A stretch of 64,000 nucleotides of DNA, taken from assembly GCA_949987565.1 (NCBI GenBank), contig OX465104.1, positions 1,293,063 through 1,357,062 on the forward strand. Direction: 5' to 3'. The position numbers and the translations under genes were made by a program. This document shows, piece after piece, positions 43,265 through 54,939 of this stretch (position 1 is its first letter; every line of letters begins with the position of its first letter). The notes under the pieces were generated by a model. That model was not told the DNA's origin, did not search any database, and worked only from the letters and a program-made list of their open reading frames with translations. This DNA comes from Luidia sarsii. Taxonomy: Eukaryota; Echinodermata; Asteroidea; Paxillosida; Luidiidae.

Positions 43265-44010
43265 GTGGACGATTGAGGAGGAGGAGGGGAGACAGAGAGA
43301 GAGAGAGAAAGGGAGGAGAGAAAGAGGGAGGGTGAGAGCGAATGAGATTGAGGGAGAGACAGACAGATAGAGGAGGGGAGGGAGAGAGAAAGAGAAAGAG
43401 ACACACACAGTGAGAAACTTTGAGAGCCATGGAGAGACAGAGAGACAAATAGAAACACAGAGAGACAGGAGATAGAGAGGTAGAGAGTGAGGAGACAGAT
43501 AGACAGACAGACAGATGGAGAGAGAGAGAGGGGGGGAGAGCGAAAGAGACACAGTGAGTGACATGGAGAGACATGGGAAGACAGATATAAACACGGCAGA
43601 GAGACAGTGGATAGAGAGAAAGAGAGGCACACAGACAGACAGAAACACAGACAGATAGACTGACAGACAGATGGAGAGAGGGGGAGAGAAAGAGACACAG
43701 TGAGTGACCTGGAGGGACATGGGGAGACAGATAGAAACACAGAGAGGGTAAGGCAGAGAGACAGTGGATAGAGAGAAAGAGAGGCAGACAGTCAGACAGA
43801 CAGACAGGAACACTGACAGAAATAAAGACAGACAGATGGAGAGGGGGAGAGAGAAAGAGACACAGTGAGTGACATGGAGAGATAGAAGAAACACAAGAGG
43901 GTGAGAGAGAACGAGGGGTAGAGAGAGAGGAGACAGACGGACAGACAGATGGAGAGACGTAGTACAGATGGGAAAGAGACAGAGACACAGAGGAGGGGGA
44001 ATGGATTAGA
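43265..44010 (+). repeat. GAGA/ACAGAC purine-rich array
   Basis: Imperfect (GAGA)n and (GACA)n with blocks such as ACATGGAGAGACA and CACAGTGAGTGACATGGAG recurring every 130-170 bp. It is the mirror of a short CT tract at 43147-43200. Confidence 0.9.
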
Positions 44011-44447
44011 GCGAGAGAAGTTGGAGTGGGGGAGATTCTGCAGCCGTGTCCCAGTGGGTTAGCCGATAGCTCGTCCAACATTCGGGGCTTGTCTCTTGCC
44101 ACGCGATGGATCAAGTCCTAATTTGGAAGGAGACCACGCCAGCCACAAGGCGTGTTGTTACAGCGCCGTACAGGCCCGTAGCGAGATGATTGGGAGATTT
44201 ATTAACGTTCACAGGCGAGCAGCACTGGGGCGGGTAGAGTTTCCAAATAAATAGTGCGATGGGAAAACTCCACGGAATAGGTCCCAGGGACGTCCCGGGC
44301 GAAGCCGTCGCCTGATGTCGGCAAGGTGATTGTCGGTCACAGGTGCATTCCTGGAGCGCTGAGGCTGTTGAGGTCACGGAGGTCCCGAGGTGCTTTTGGG
44401 TCAGTTCTTCAAGGTGGTTTTCGAATCATACAGGTGGATTAAAGGAT

Positions 44448-44600
44448 CTTAATAATAATAATAATAATAGTTTTATTTATAAAGCGCAAACAATTCCACA
44501 TAATTATACATGATCAAAGGCGCTAATTACTATACAAATTGGTGATATATAAAAATGTTGAAAACTGCAAATTACAAATTACTTCATTTACAATAAAAAG
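44448..44600 (+). mobile_element. SINE/LINE-like tail
   Basis: An (ATA)n run is followed by GTTTTATTTATAAAGCGC and GGCGCTAATTAC, a terminal motif common in invertebrate retroposons, read in reverse orientation. Family not assigned. Confidence 0.4.
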
Positions 44601-44954
44601 TGGAAACAATTAAAAGATAAAAGGTTGCGGAGGTGCCTTTAGAGGGTTGAGATCACAGCACCCAGAGGTACCTTTGTGGGTGACTGACCAAGGTGGTCGA
44701 AGGGGGGGGGGGCACATTGGTGAATTTGTGGGTCGCTGAGTTGGTTCGTGGTCATAGAGGTGCACTGTTGGGTCACGAAAGTGCTTGGGGTCTGAGGTTC
44801 CGTTTGTGGGGTAAGGTGGCTAACATTCCCGGGTATGGGCTAGGGTCACAAAGGTGTATACGTTTGTATGTGAGGTTTAGTGGGTCACTTGGGTATTAGG
44901 TGAGTCAAAGTGTGCAGTCAATTATGGGACACATGGGCTGAATGGGGTGTCCGA

Positions 44955-45845
44955 GGTGATTGCAGGTCAAAGAGGTGATTGCAGATCGAAGAGGTGATTA
45001 CTGGTCAAAGAGGTGATTGCAGGTCGGAGAGGTGATTGCAGGTCAAAGAGTTGATTGCCGGTCAAAGAGGTGATTGCCGGTCAAAGAGGTGATTGCAGGT
45101 CGGAGAGGTGGTTGCAGGTCAAAGAGGTGATTGCAGGTCAAAGAGGTGATTGCAGGTCAAAGAGGTGATTGCAGGTCGGAGAGGTGAATGCAGGTCAAAG
45201 AGGTGATTGCAGGTCAAAGAGGTGATTGCAGGTCAAAGAGGTGATTGCAGGTCAAAGAGGTGATTGCAGGTCAAAGAGGTGATTGCAGATCAAAGAGGTG
45301 ATTGCAGGTCAAAGAGGTGATTGCAGGTCAAAGAGGTGATTGCAGGTCAAAGAGGTGATTGCAGATCAAAGAGGTGATTGCAGGTCAAAGAGGTGATTGC
45401 AAATCAAAGAGGTGATTGCAGGTCAAAGAGGTGATTGCAGGTCAAAGAGGTGATTGCAGGTAAAAGAGGTGATAGCAGTTCAAAGAGGTGATTGCAGGTC
45501 AAAGAGGTGATTGCAGGTCAAAGAGGTGATTGCAGGTCAAAGAGGTGATTGCAGGTCGAAGAGGTGATAGCAGGTCGAAGAGGTGATAGCAGTTCAAAGA
45601 GGTGATTGCAGGTCGAAGAGGTGATTGCAGGTCGAAGAGGTGATTGCAGGTCAAAGAGGTGATTGCAGGTCAAAGAGGTGATTGCAGGTCGAAGAGGTGA
45701 TTGCAGGTCGAAGAGGTGATTGCAGGTCAAAGAGGTGATTGCAGGTCAAAGAGGTGATTGCAGGTCAAAGAGGTGATTGCAGGTCAAAGAGGTGATTGCA
45801 GGTCAAAGAGGTGATTGCAGGTCAAAGAAGTAACCACAGGGGTGA
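44955..45845 (+). repeat. 19-bp minisatellite AGGTCAAAGAGGTGATTGC
   Basis: About 46 units with few variants (CGGAG, CGAAG, ATCAAAG). Each unit holds AGGTCA and AGGTGA in direct orientation. Confidence 0.95.
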
Positions 45846-46142
45846 TTGCAGGTCCACAGACCCGAAAGTAAGTCGGAGTTTCACAAAGGTCAGCAGCGAT
45901 TCACGAGGCCTACCCGACCATCAACGCAATCTTATAACAACTTGAAAGACCCTCAACTACATGTAGATGATGTAGATCCCGTGGTTTTCTGTCAACAGAC
46001 AGCTATTAATAAGTGCTGTGAATGCGCCCTGCACGATACGATCAGATCTACACAAACATGAACTAGACATGGGTCCGTAAGAGTAAGATTGAAATCGCTG
46101 TCTTCTACCCGTCATACGAAATGAACGATAAACATCAAAAAT

Positions 46143-46460
46143 GACAGAATTCAGCCCTCTTCTCCTCCCTCCCTAACCAAAAATAAAGTAATGAAGACGG
46201 AACGGAAAACAATTCGGTGGCGGCTCACATGTATTATCGTCGGAGCCGCTGCCATGGCAACGAGATCGTGGGCAGCCTCACGAGGGGAAGGAAAACAATC
46301 AGCCGACATGCGTGGAGAGGTTTGGGTCGCACCCAAACTTCTGGCAGGCTATGTTTGTACATAGCGCGTGACACGTTCGGTGTTTTATGAGTGTTTTATT
46401 GGTTTGGTGGGAGGTTGTAGTCACTGAGAAGCATCGCTGCTTCCTCTGCATCTGTCTCTG
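46143..46460 (+). repeat. diverged duplicate, copy 1
   Basis: Matches 50396-50705 in order: GAAGACGGAA, CGGAGCCG, TGGCAACG/TGGTAACG, GGTCGC...CAAACTTCTGGC, CACTGAGAAGCAT, CTCTGCATCTGTCTCTG/CTCTGCCTCTGCCTCTG. Confidence 0.7.
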
Positions 46461-46609
46461 TTACTTTTTTTCTCTCCTTCTCGTCCATGCTCTCCCGTTC
46501 TCTCCCTCCCTCTCTGCATGTATGTTTCTCTCTGTATCTGTCTCTGTCTGTCTGCATGCACGGATGCCTCTCTCCATATCTCTCTCTCTTTCCCTCTCTT
46601 TCTCTCCAC

Positions 46610-46640
<31 letters not shown>

Positions 46641-46890
46641 TCTCCCCCTCTCTCTCTCCCCCTCTCTCTCCCCCTCTCCCCCTCTCCCTCCCCTCTCTCT
46701 ATCTCTCCCTCTCTCTCCCCTCTCTCCCTCTCTTTCTCTCTCCCCCCTCTCTCTCTCCCCTCTCTCTCCCCCTCTCCCCCTCTCCCTCCCCCTCTCTCTC
46801 TCCCTCTCTCTCCCCCTCTCCCTCTCTCCCCCTCTCTCCCTCTCTCTTCTGTTCTCTCTTCCTCTCCATCTCCCTCCCGTCTCTCCCATT
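46460..46890 (+). repeat. CT-rich array
   Basis: (CT)n/(CTCTCCC)n tract. It begins at the end of the duplicated segment. Unique sequence with one terminus follows. Confidence 0.95.
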
Positions 46891-47112
46891 TCATGTGCCT
46901 TCACTTCAAGTCCATTAATTTTGAGTTATATCCTCGCACTAAAGTACTAAAAAAAACAAGACTGCTTACTGAATACAATTAACCATTTGACACATTGAAA
47001 GGACCTGACGTCATCATTCCATAAGGACCTACCTCAAAGGCAGGATGATTCTGTTTTAGAATCATTTGAATATTCTTTTAGACAGCTTTAAATTCTCAAA
47101 CGTGAGAGGGAC

Positions 47113-47152
47113 CTGACGTTTCGATCCTAGCAGGACCTTTCTTAAAGAATTA
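47113..47152 (-). mobile_element. Penelope-type terminus
   Basis: CCTGACGTTTCGATCCTAGC and AGGACCTTTCTTAAAG, a good reverse copy of 781-813; a decayed one lies at 47005-47045. The rest of 46900-48115 is unique, with a short GGGTTAGGGTTAG at 47577. Confidence 0.6.
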
Positions 47153-48114
47153 GTAAGCCCTGAAATCAACATTTCCTTATTATAACGAGGTAAAGTATGT
47201 TGGAGCGACTATGCCGAGATATGAATATGCATCAGGTATTGACGTCACTGCACGCCGATCTGTATGGCCGTATATTGACCGTACCATTCCGTGTTGTGGA
47301 ACAACCCTCTGAAGTGTCGGCGCTTGTCCAATTAGTGTTCTTTCATTTTGTAACGTCCACTCTGTATATACGTTGAACCGTTCACGATGAATATCCAATC
47401 AGAATTCTGGGGAGACAAGTATATCCGCTCTATTCCGAACCATCCAATCATGTGCGCCGCTACGACGACTCAGCGAATTAATATTCATGAGTGCTGAATT
47501 CGATCTACTTTTGACCTCGAAACTGAGTGGGGTAAACGCTTACATTCAATGTATACACACAGGGTTAGAGTTGGGGTTAGGGTTAGAACACTATTTGAAC
47601 GGTACGGGGACTTGCAGGTCGTCGCGCATGCGTAGATATAATGTTCGAAAGTGACCGTACTAGTTTTCTTCAAATCGATAACCATGGCTAAAGACAACTC
47701 GATTTAAGTCGATATAATTATAACCAAACCCGACCTATTAATTGTCAAGTTTAAGGGTCGGAGGTGAGAGCGCCACCCGTCGTGTTTGGGGTTCACGACT
47801 TAATACGTCCCCCACCCTTTCAAAAACGAATCTGTGCCGTAATTGCGCATTTGCTCGTAAAAAAAAATTGTATACAGAAAAAGCCACTTTGATTTTTGAC
47901 ATTATTTTTTAACCATCATTTTATTATTCCATGACTTTCCACGATCTTTTCAAGAATTTCCATGACTTTCAGGGGCTTTGTAAAAGACGAAGTGCTACGA
48001 AGCCTGTACGTCTTCTTTAGACATTTTCCAAACAACGTCAAGCCCACTAAGTTCTGCCGTTTACCACCTTGCTACCCCAGGGTCGCCAAAGCAGACACAT
48101 ACATGAGTATCACT

Positions 48115-48565
48115 CATACGGATGCGGAGTGGTGCTGTCAGTGGTACGGATACGGAGTGGTACGGATACGGAGTGGTACGGATACGGAGTGGTACGGATA
48201 CGGAGTGGTACGGATACGGAGTAGTACTGTCAGTGGTATGGATACGGAGTGGTACTGTCAGTGGTACGGATACGGAGTGGTACTGTCAGTGGTACGTATT
48301 TGGAGTGATACTGTCAGTGGTACGGTTACGGAGTGGTACTGTCAGTGGTACGGATGCGGAGTGATACTGTCAGTGGTACGGATACGGAGTGGTACTGTTA
48401 TGGTACGGATACGGAGTGGTACTGTCATGGTTCGGATACGGAGTGGTACTGTCATGGTTCGGATACGGAGTGGTACTGTCATGGTTCGGATACGGAGTGG
48501 TACTGTCAGTGATACGGATACGGAGTGGTACTGTTAGTGGTACGGATACGGAGTGGTACGGATAC
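48115..48565 (+). repeat. 16/28-bp minisatellite
   Basis: The 16-bp unit GTACGGATACGGAGTG alternates with a 28-bp form carrying GTACTGTCAGTG. Later units have a shortened GTCATG form. Confidence 0.9.
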
Positions 48566-50395
48566 TGATTGTTTTGCAGTGATGTCAGTACCTGATGCAG
48601 TACATGTCGCTCAAACATACGTTATCTTATAACGAGCGCCAGTTTGGTGCGAAACTCACTTCCGGTATCTGGTGACGTGCGCGGTTTTGTTTCATACTGC
48701 GCAGGCGGTTTCACTGCTAGGAGCTCACCGGTGGTGGCGCCCTTTCCCTTCCCTTCCATCAAAAAAGAAAACCCCCACGCACCCACATACTCATTTATGT
48801 ATCCTTGTGGAGACATTGTTCTTGTGCAGTATACAACCGAGTAAGAAACGGTGCTTAAAAAATGCTCCCATTTCATCAGTCACATTCACTTTCCTGGGTA
48901 GATATTTGGACCGTATGTCCCTTATAATTATATTACCCCTTTAATTTGCGACGGATTCTTACCGTTTTTAAGTTAGGCCTATTTTATCAGTTTCGTGAAA
49001 AACCTTGTGGAGACCTATACACCTTTACAATTTCCCTGTGGAGACCTATTCAACCTATCGGACTAGGTCTTCACAAGGCACTAGATTCGCCCCACATAAT
49101 TATATACAGTGTACACACATTAAAAGGGCATTTTGCAGTAATCCAAACATGAGGCGGTTGGAACAACACCGCTCCCCGGTCGGCGACCGACCTGCCAGGG
49201 CAAAATGCCCCCAGAACAGACCGTCTTCTCTGACACAATATTGCGTCAAAAGTGCTCGCTTTTTCTTCCCAAACTGTCTCTAACGACAGAGGCTCCTACG
49301 TCACCGTAGACGCCACTTTGGGATTGCGCTTGAAAAAGCAAAAACGAGAAGAGACGTGTTATAATACACGCACCTCCACCTTGTATCGTATTGTATTCAA
49401 TTACAGTGTGTTTTGCAAACCAGTAGCAGCATTGAAATAAATGTTATGTTAACTGTACCCGCTCTTCCATCTGCCCGTCATTTGTTGGGGGGTTAAATAT
49501 CGAGACGCCCGCTTGCTTTTTTGAAAGATTATTTTCGTAGACCGTTATGAGTGAAAACAGCCAGCCAGCCCACTTATTGGGCAGTAAAAATAAACCGCCT
49601 GCAATGTTGGCAAGTCACTGGTATTCACCACGAGTCTATGATACATTTCGCAGCGGTAGTAGTGTAGTGCCCTCCGTGTTGAAATAGGCGCGCTGCTATT
49701 TTGTTTCCCGACCAGCAGAAATGAAACGATTACGTGTGTACCGCGCCATGCAAAGCCGCGTCCCAACGCTGGCCCGCTCCCGGCGCATGCGCAGATCACC
49801 TCCGCGGCCGTTTGATCGTAAATCGTTGTTTACTGTAACCTCCCAAACACGGATAAATCAATGCCAATATTTATCGAAATGATTACAGTTTGATAGCAGT
49901 TCCCTAATAACAGGACCATAAATTTAACGGCAGAGGAAGTATCCCACTAAAAAAACAACCATTGTAAATTCTAACCTCATCTTAACGAGAATATGTACTT
50001 GGAGTGAATTAACGCACCCGATCCACATGAGACTGGTCTTCATAAAAACGAAGACTATTTCATTTTACCAAGTGGCCTCTTCCCCGCAACACCTGTGGCG
50101 GTATACGGGCTGTTTTGTTTCTTTCAATTCAACCCCTGGAGCCGCCGATAAGTCGAGTTGATGATAATGCAAATTGTCTTCCACTGCTGCGAGTGAATAC
50201 CGTTCGTCCGAGCCTTGGACTAGACCACAGTGTTCGTCAACGGAGGAACGGGCTCCAGTCACGGTAGGCAGACCGACACGATGTCCGGTACTTGGTGGAA
50301 GGCTTGTTCAGTCCCCCCCCCCAAAAAAAAAAAAAAAAAAAAAAAAATCTTCCAGGCCCGTCATAAAATTGAACGATAACCATTTCATCCACAAT
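48566..50395. other. unique region without a supported gene
   Basis: I see scattered short ORFs only, a repeated CCTTGTGGAGACCTA/CCCTGTGGAGACCTA pair at 49003-49050, and a poly-A run at 50322-50347. No splice-consistent exon. Confidence 0.5.
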
Positions 50396-50710
50396 GACAG
50401 AATTCAGACCCCTGACAGAAAATTAATAATGATGAAGACGGAAGGCAGAATGATTTTGTCCCGTACACGGGTTTTATCATGATCGGAGCCGTTGCCCTGG
50501 TAACGGGATCGGTGACATCGCCACTGGGGGATTGAAACATCAATCATAATAATCGAATGGGTTTCGGTCGCGCCAAAACTTCTGGCTGGCTATTATTATG
50601 CCATAGTGCATGATACGCACGGTGTTTTTATGCGAACTTTGGAGGTGGTTTAGAGGGAGGTTATATTCACTGAGAAGCATTGAGCATCTCTGCCTCTGCC
50701 TCTGTGTAGA
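50396..50710 (+). repeat. diverged duplicate, copy 2
   Basis: Partner of 46143-46460. It is followed by CCGGTTCTTGGTGTAAGGCT, which also repeats a block at 50284-50308. Confidence 0.7.
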
Positions 50711-50754
50711 CAGACCGAAATTATGTCCGGTTCTTGGTGTAAGGCTTGTTCGGT

Positions 50755-50940
50755 TTGCCCCAAAACTTTGTATTTTAGGCCTTCCATTTTGCCCTGACTT
50801 AGGTTACATTAACGTTTAGGCTACGTCCTACACACATGCACAGGTTTTCCCCAAAACGTTATCATTTAGGCCTTCAATTGTGTCCTGGCGTAGGTATCGT
50901 GATGTTAACGCTTAGGCTACGTCCTACACACAAGCATTGG
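50755..50940 (+). repeat. tandem duplication, about 90 bp
   Basis: CCCCAAAACTTTGTATTTTAG to GGCTACGTCCTACACACATG is followed by CCCCAAAACGTTATCATTTAG to GGCTACGTCCTACACACAAG. Confidence 0.8.
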
Positions 50941-50987
50941 GCTACTATTAATAAACTTAATTGATAATTAAGTGCCAACTGAGTCCA

Positions 50988-51585
<598 letters not shown>

Positions 51586-52269
51586 AACAAACGACTGTCA
51601 GATCAGTTTCATCCATTATAAGCGACATTACTTTCTCCCCACGGGGGAAAAAACCTTACTGACGAAAACCGACGGTGAGACGGTGAGAGGACCGTGAAGG
51701 AGGAAATATGACCCATGACCTCATCTCATCATTAGGAGATTGGGAAAGAAAGCCTCGTACATTACATCAAGTAAGCCACGATTGTCTCCCCTCCTCCACA
51801 CCACACCATACCACATACCCAAATGTCCCTACCTTTCAACCCACTATATTACAACACGCTGGATGGGTGCTAGGTATTCTTTTAATTTAAATAAGCAAAA
51901 TAAAAATCAATTTTTGTTTTGGCCTGCATATGCTAATCGTATCCAGCAGCGATGATGATATTCTCGTGTGCGGGAAAGCATGAACCATCTGTTTCCCGCG
52001 TGCGCGTGTGTGGGTTGGAGAAGAGGATATTAAAAAAATAGATATCATGTGAAAATAGAACGAGGGTTTACGAAGAACGGGCGATGTGTGACGAGTAGCG
52101 AGGGTGTGGGTGACCGCTGCGACGTGTACACTTGGGTCGGGACGTGAGGTTTGCTGTGTTCGACCGTGCCGTCTACCACGCTTGGCGGGGTCCGATGGGA
52201 CCTGGGCAGAACGACCGCTCAGGCAAGGAACGAACCGAACCGAGCTGATCGGGCGGTCTTTCATCTTGG

Positions 52270-53050
52270 ACGAGTTCCGAATTGAAAAGAGGAGGAGGAG
52301 AGAGAAAGAGTGAGAGGGGAGATTGAGAGTGAGATATTTATCTCTGTATATAGAAAAAGAGAGATTGAGAAAGGAGAGTGGGGTGTTTATGGGGAGAGAG
52401 AGAGAGAGAGAGGGAGGGGGAAGAGAGAGAGAGAGGAGGAGGGAGGGAGGGAGAGAGAGAGAGGAGGGAGGGATGATGGTGATATTCGGTGGTGACAATG
52501 GCGACAGTGGTGATGGTGGCGATGGTGGTGATGGTGGAGATGGTGGTGGCGATGGTGGTGATGGTGGTGATGTGGCGGTGATGGTGGTGATGGTGGTGAT
52601 GTGGTGGTGGTGGTGGTGATGGTGGTGATAGTGGAGATGGTGGTGGCGATGGTGATGATGGTGGCGATGGTGGTGATGGTGGTGATGTTGATGATGATGA
52701 TTATTATGTTGATGGTGGTGATGGTAATGGTGATATGATGGTGATGGTGACGATGATTGTGATGATGGTGGTGGTGGTGGTGGTGGTGATGGTGGTGATG
52801 GTGATGATGATGGTGATGGAGGTGATGGTGGTGATGGTGGTGATGATGAAGATGGTGACGATGAAGAAGAATTTGTAGAAGGGGAGGAGGAATAGAAAAT
52901 AAAGAAAGAGAAGAAAACGGAAGGTGGAGAAGGAAAGGGCGAACAAGAAGTTGGAGGAGAAGGAGAGGAAGGGGTGTGAGAGGGAGAAGGGAAGAAGATG
53001 CAGATGAAAACAAGAAGGAAAAGTAGAAGGTAAGGGGAAGAAGGAGAAAG
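52270..53050 (+). repeat. GA, GGTGAT and GAAG arrays in succession
   Basis: GA tract (52285-52475), (GATGGT)n tract (52476-52855), then GAAGAAGG purine tract to 53050. The flanks 51586-52270 and 53051-53360 show no gene. Confidence 0.9.
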
Positions 53051-53361
53051 AGGATATTATTAAAAAGCGATCGAAAAAATAGAAAGAGGCAAAAAAAAGA
53101 GAAGAGCCCGCATCACGACTTCGTGCCATCAATTGAAAAAAAGAAAATAACTCAATCGAGCGTGCACGACCGTCGAGTAACAGCAAATGAAATTGAGGCC
53201 CGATTTTAGCTTGATTGTCGTTCCGTGTGTTTGTGGAAACCTCCCACTCCCTTTCATTATTCTTCGTTTCCATCCATCCCCACAAAAAGGAGAGACTCTG
53301 TAATAAATTTACATTCCTGGTGGGAGATTTTCGTGCGGGGGCAGCGAAAGTCATTATTCGT

Positions 53362-53746
53362 GGAAGGTTTGCGGTGACATCATGTAGCTCTTCTCTTTGA
53401 AGAAGGTGTGTGGCTCCGAAAAGAGCCGGTTATGACTCAGAGTTACCGGCTCTTTTCGGAGCCACACTCCTTCTGGAAAGAGAAGTGCTAGAGTTACTGG
53501 CTCTTTTCGGAGCCACACTCCTTCTGGAAAGAGAAGTGCTAGAGTTATCGGCTCTTTTCAGAGCCACACTCCTTCTGGAAAGAGAAGTGCTAGAGTTACC
53601 GGCTCTTTTCATAGCCACACTCCTTCTTGAAAGAGAAGTGCTAGAGTTACCGGCTCTTTTCGGAGCCACACTCCTTCTTGAAAGAGAAGAGCTACACGGT
53701 GTCACCGCAAACCTTTATTTCCACCATGCAAACCTTCAGGTCTTAT
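53362..53746. mobile_element. foldback element with five 51-bp units
   Basis: GGAAGGTTTGCGGTGACATC at the left and GGTGTCACCGCAAACCTT at the right are inverted. Between them the 51-bp unit GAGTTACCGGCTCTTTTCGG, AGCCACACTCCTTCTGGAAA, GAGAAGTGCTA repeats at 53440, 53491, 53542, 53593 and 53644. The right end CACCATGCAAACCTTCAGG matches the family terminus. Confidence 0.8.
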
Positions 53747-53867
53747 CGCATTATTCGCTAATTCCGAACTCAAAGTTTAATAAGTTATTTTCTTACATCG
53801 CGCCACATCACCTACCCCCATCCCCTTCCCCCGAAAGAGAAAAAAGAACACCTCTCAGTTTATTTAG

Positions 53868-54290
53868 CCTGACGTTTCGATCCTAGCAGGACCTTTCTCA
53901 AAGGCAGAGTGACAAGGACAACACAGATACAAGTAGGAAGGGGGTACAGAGTGAATAGGACACGGATGACAAACAGAGGACAAAGAGGAAGCTTGTAGGG
54001 TAAGATCAAAGGGAAGGGCAGGGAGTGGCCGGGGTAGAGATTAATGAGCAAATCGGGAAATATCAAAGAGAGAGGTGTGAAGGAGTGTACAGAAATGGAG
54101 GATTATCTGTAAGCAGGCAAGGAGTTTAGTCATTACCCTCCTGGATGTTGAGACCATGTGGTTGAGTAGTCCGAAGACGCTTCATCCACATTTTCTCCCG
54201 GCTAAGACGGACAGCATCACTACAGTGACCAAGGGAGTCTATGCCCAGTATACATAACTGATATAGAATGGTCAAGGAGATCGAAGTGAT
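53868..54290 (-). pseudogene. Penelope-like element fragment, 3' end
   Basis: Reverse complement of the 3' region at 1-815: terminus at 53871-53903, 3' untranslated part to about 54120, then the C-terminal coding part (QEGND end at 54125, EKMWMKRL region near 54180) up to about 54290. The coding part is truncated and diverged, so it is dead. Confidence 0.8.
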
Positions 54291-54363
54291 TGAAAACAGA
54301 TTATGTTAAATGCAATCACTTGGGTAACATTGTTCCTCTTCGTCGAGCTATACAGGCGGATAG

Positions 54364-54873
54364 TTATTTAAACTCTCGCAGATAGTTGTACATCGGATGT
54401 TCATGTTCCTGAAAAACCGAGCCTCGCTGGTACCCGGCATTGCAGTGTGCGACAGCTAGAGAGAGAGATGTCCCTACGTAGCCGCGCTGCAAACGATCAA
54501 TGAACTGCCACGCCCGTGGCCTGTACATCTCTACCTTGACACCCTTACCTATATGTGCTAATATATCCTGCGGTCTTGGGCGCTGGAGATAGAAAATGTC
54601 AATTAGAACCTGTGGGGGAGATTTAGTGAGAGGCGGGGATCCGACCGATTCGACCTGGAGGCCAGGCTTCCTTAATGCGCCAGTACTCGAGTGAGGGGTC
54701 ACATGGAGGTCTATCTGTTCTGTGAACGCCAAAGAGACCCAGCGCCAATCTATTCGGCTACGGCTTCGCATTACACGGTCAAGTCTATGGATTCCGAGCG
54801 AGCCGCTTGCCAGTATAGAGGCAGCATTAATTAAGTGTCTCCCCATAGACATGCGTACTACTCCTAGCCGCAC
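54364..54873 (-). CDS. unassigned ORF, 169 codons
   Basis: ATG at 54873 to TAA at 54364, in sequence that is not low-complexity. The protein is basic and soluble-looking (start MRLGVVRMSMGRHLINAAS, end HEHPMYNYLREFK). I see no known motif, signal peptide or membrane segment. It lies just beyond the Penelope fragment on the same strand and may belong to a transposon or be chance. Codon use is not markedly biased. Confidence 0.3.
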   Translation of the reverse strand: MRLGVVRMSMGRHLINAASILASGSLGIHRLDRVMRSRSRIDWRWVSLAFTEQIDLHVTPHSSTGALRKPGLQVESVGSPPLTKSPPQVLIDIFYLQRPRPQDILAHIGKGVKVEMYRPRAWQFIDRLQRGYVGTSLSLAVAHCNAGYQRGSVFQEHEHPMYNYLREFK

Positions 54874-54939
54874 AGGACAGTCAATTAGACCATGACGCGA
54901 CCTTCGACCTCACTCAGGACATGAACTCTCCGGCACATC

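Noticed and set aside
41652..45845. CRISPR-like repeat arrays
   Set aside because: The units are contiguous with no unique spacers and the context is a eukaryotic genome.
47570..47592. Interstitial telomere repeat
   Set aside because: Only about two GGGTTAG units are present; too short to be meaningful.
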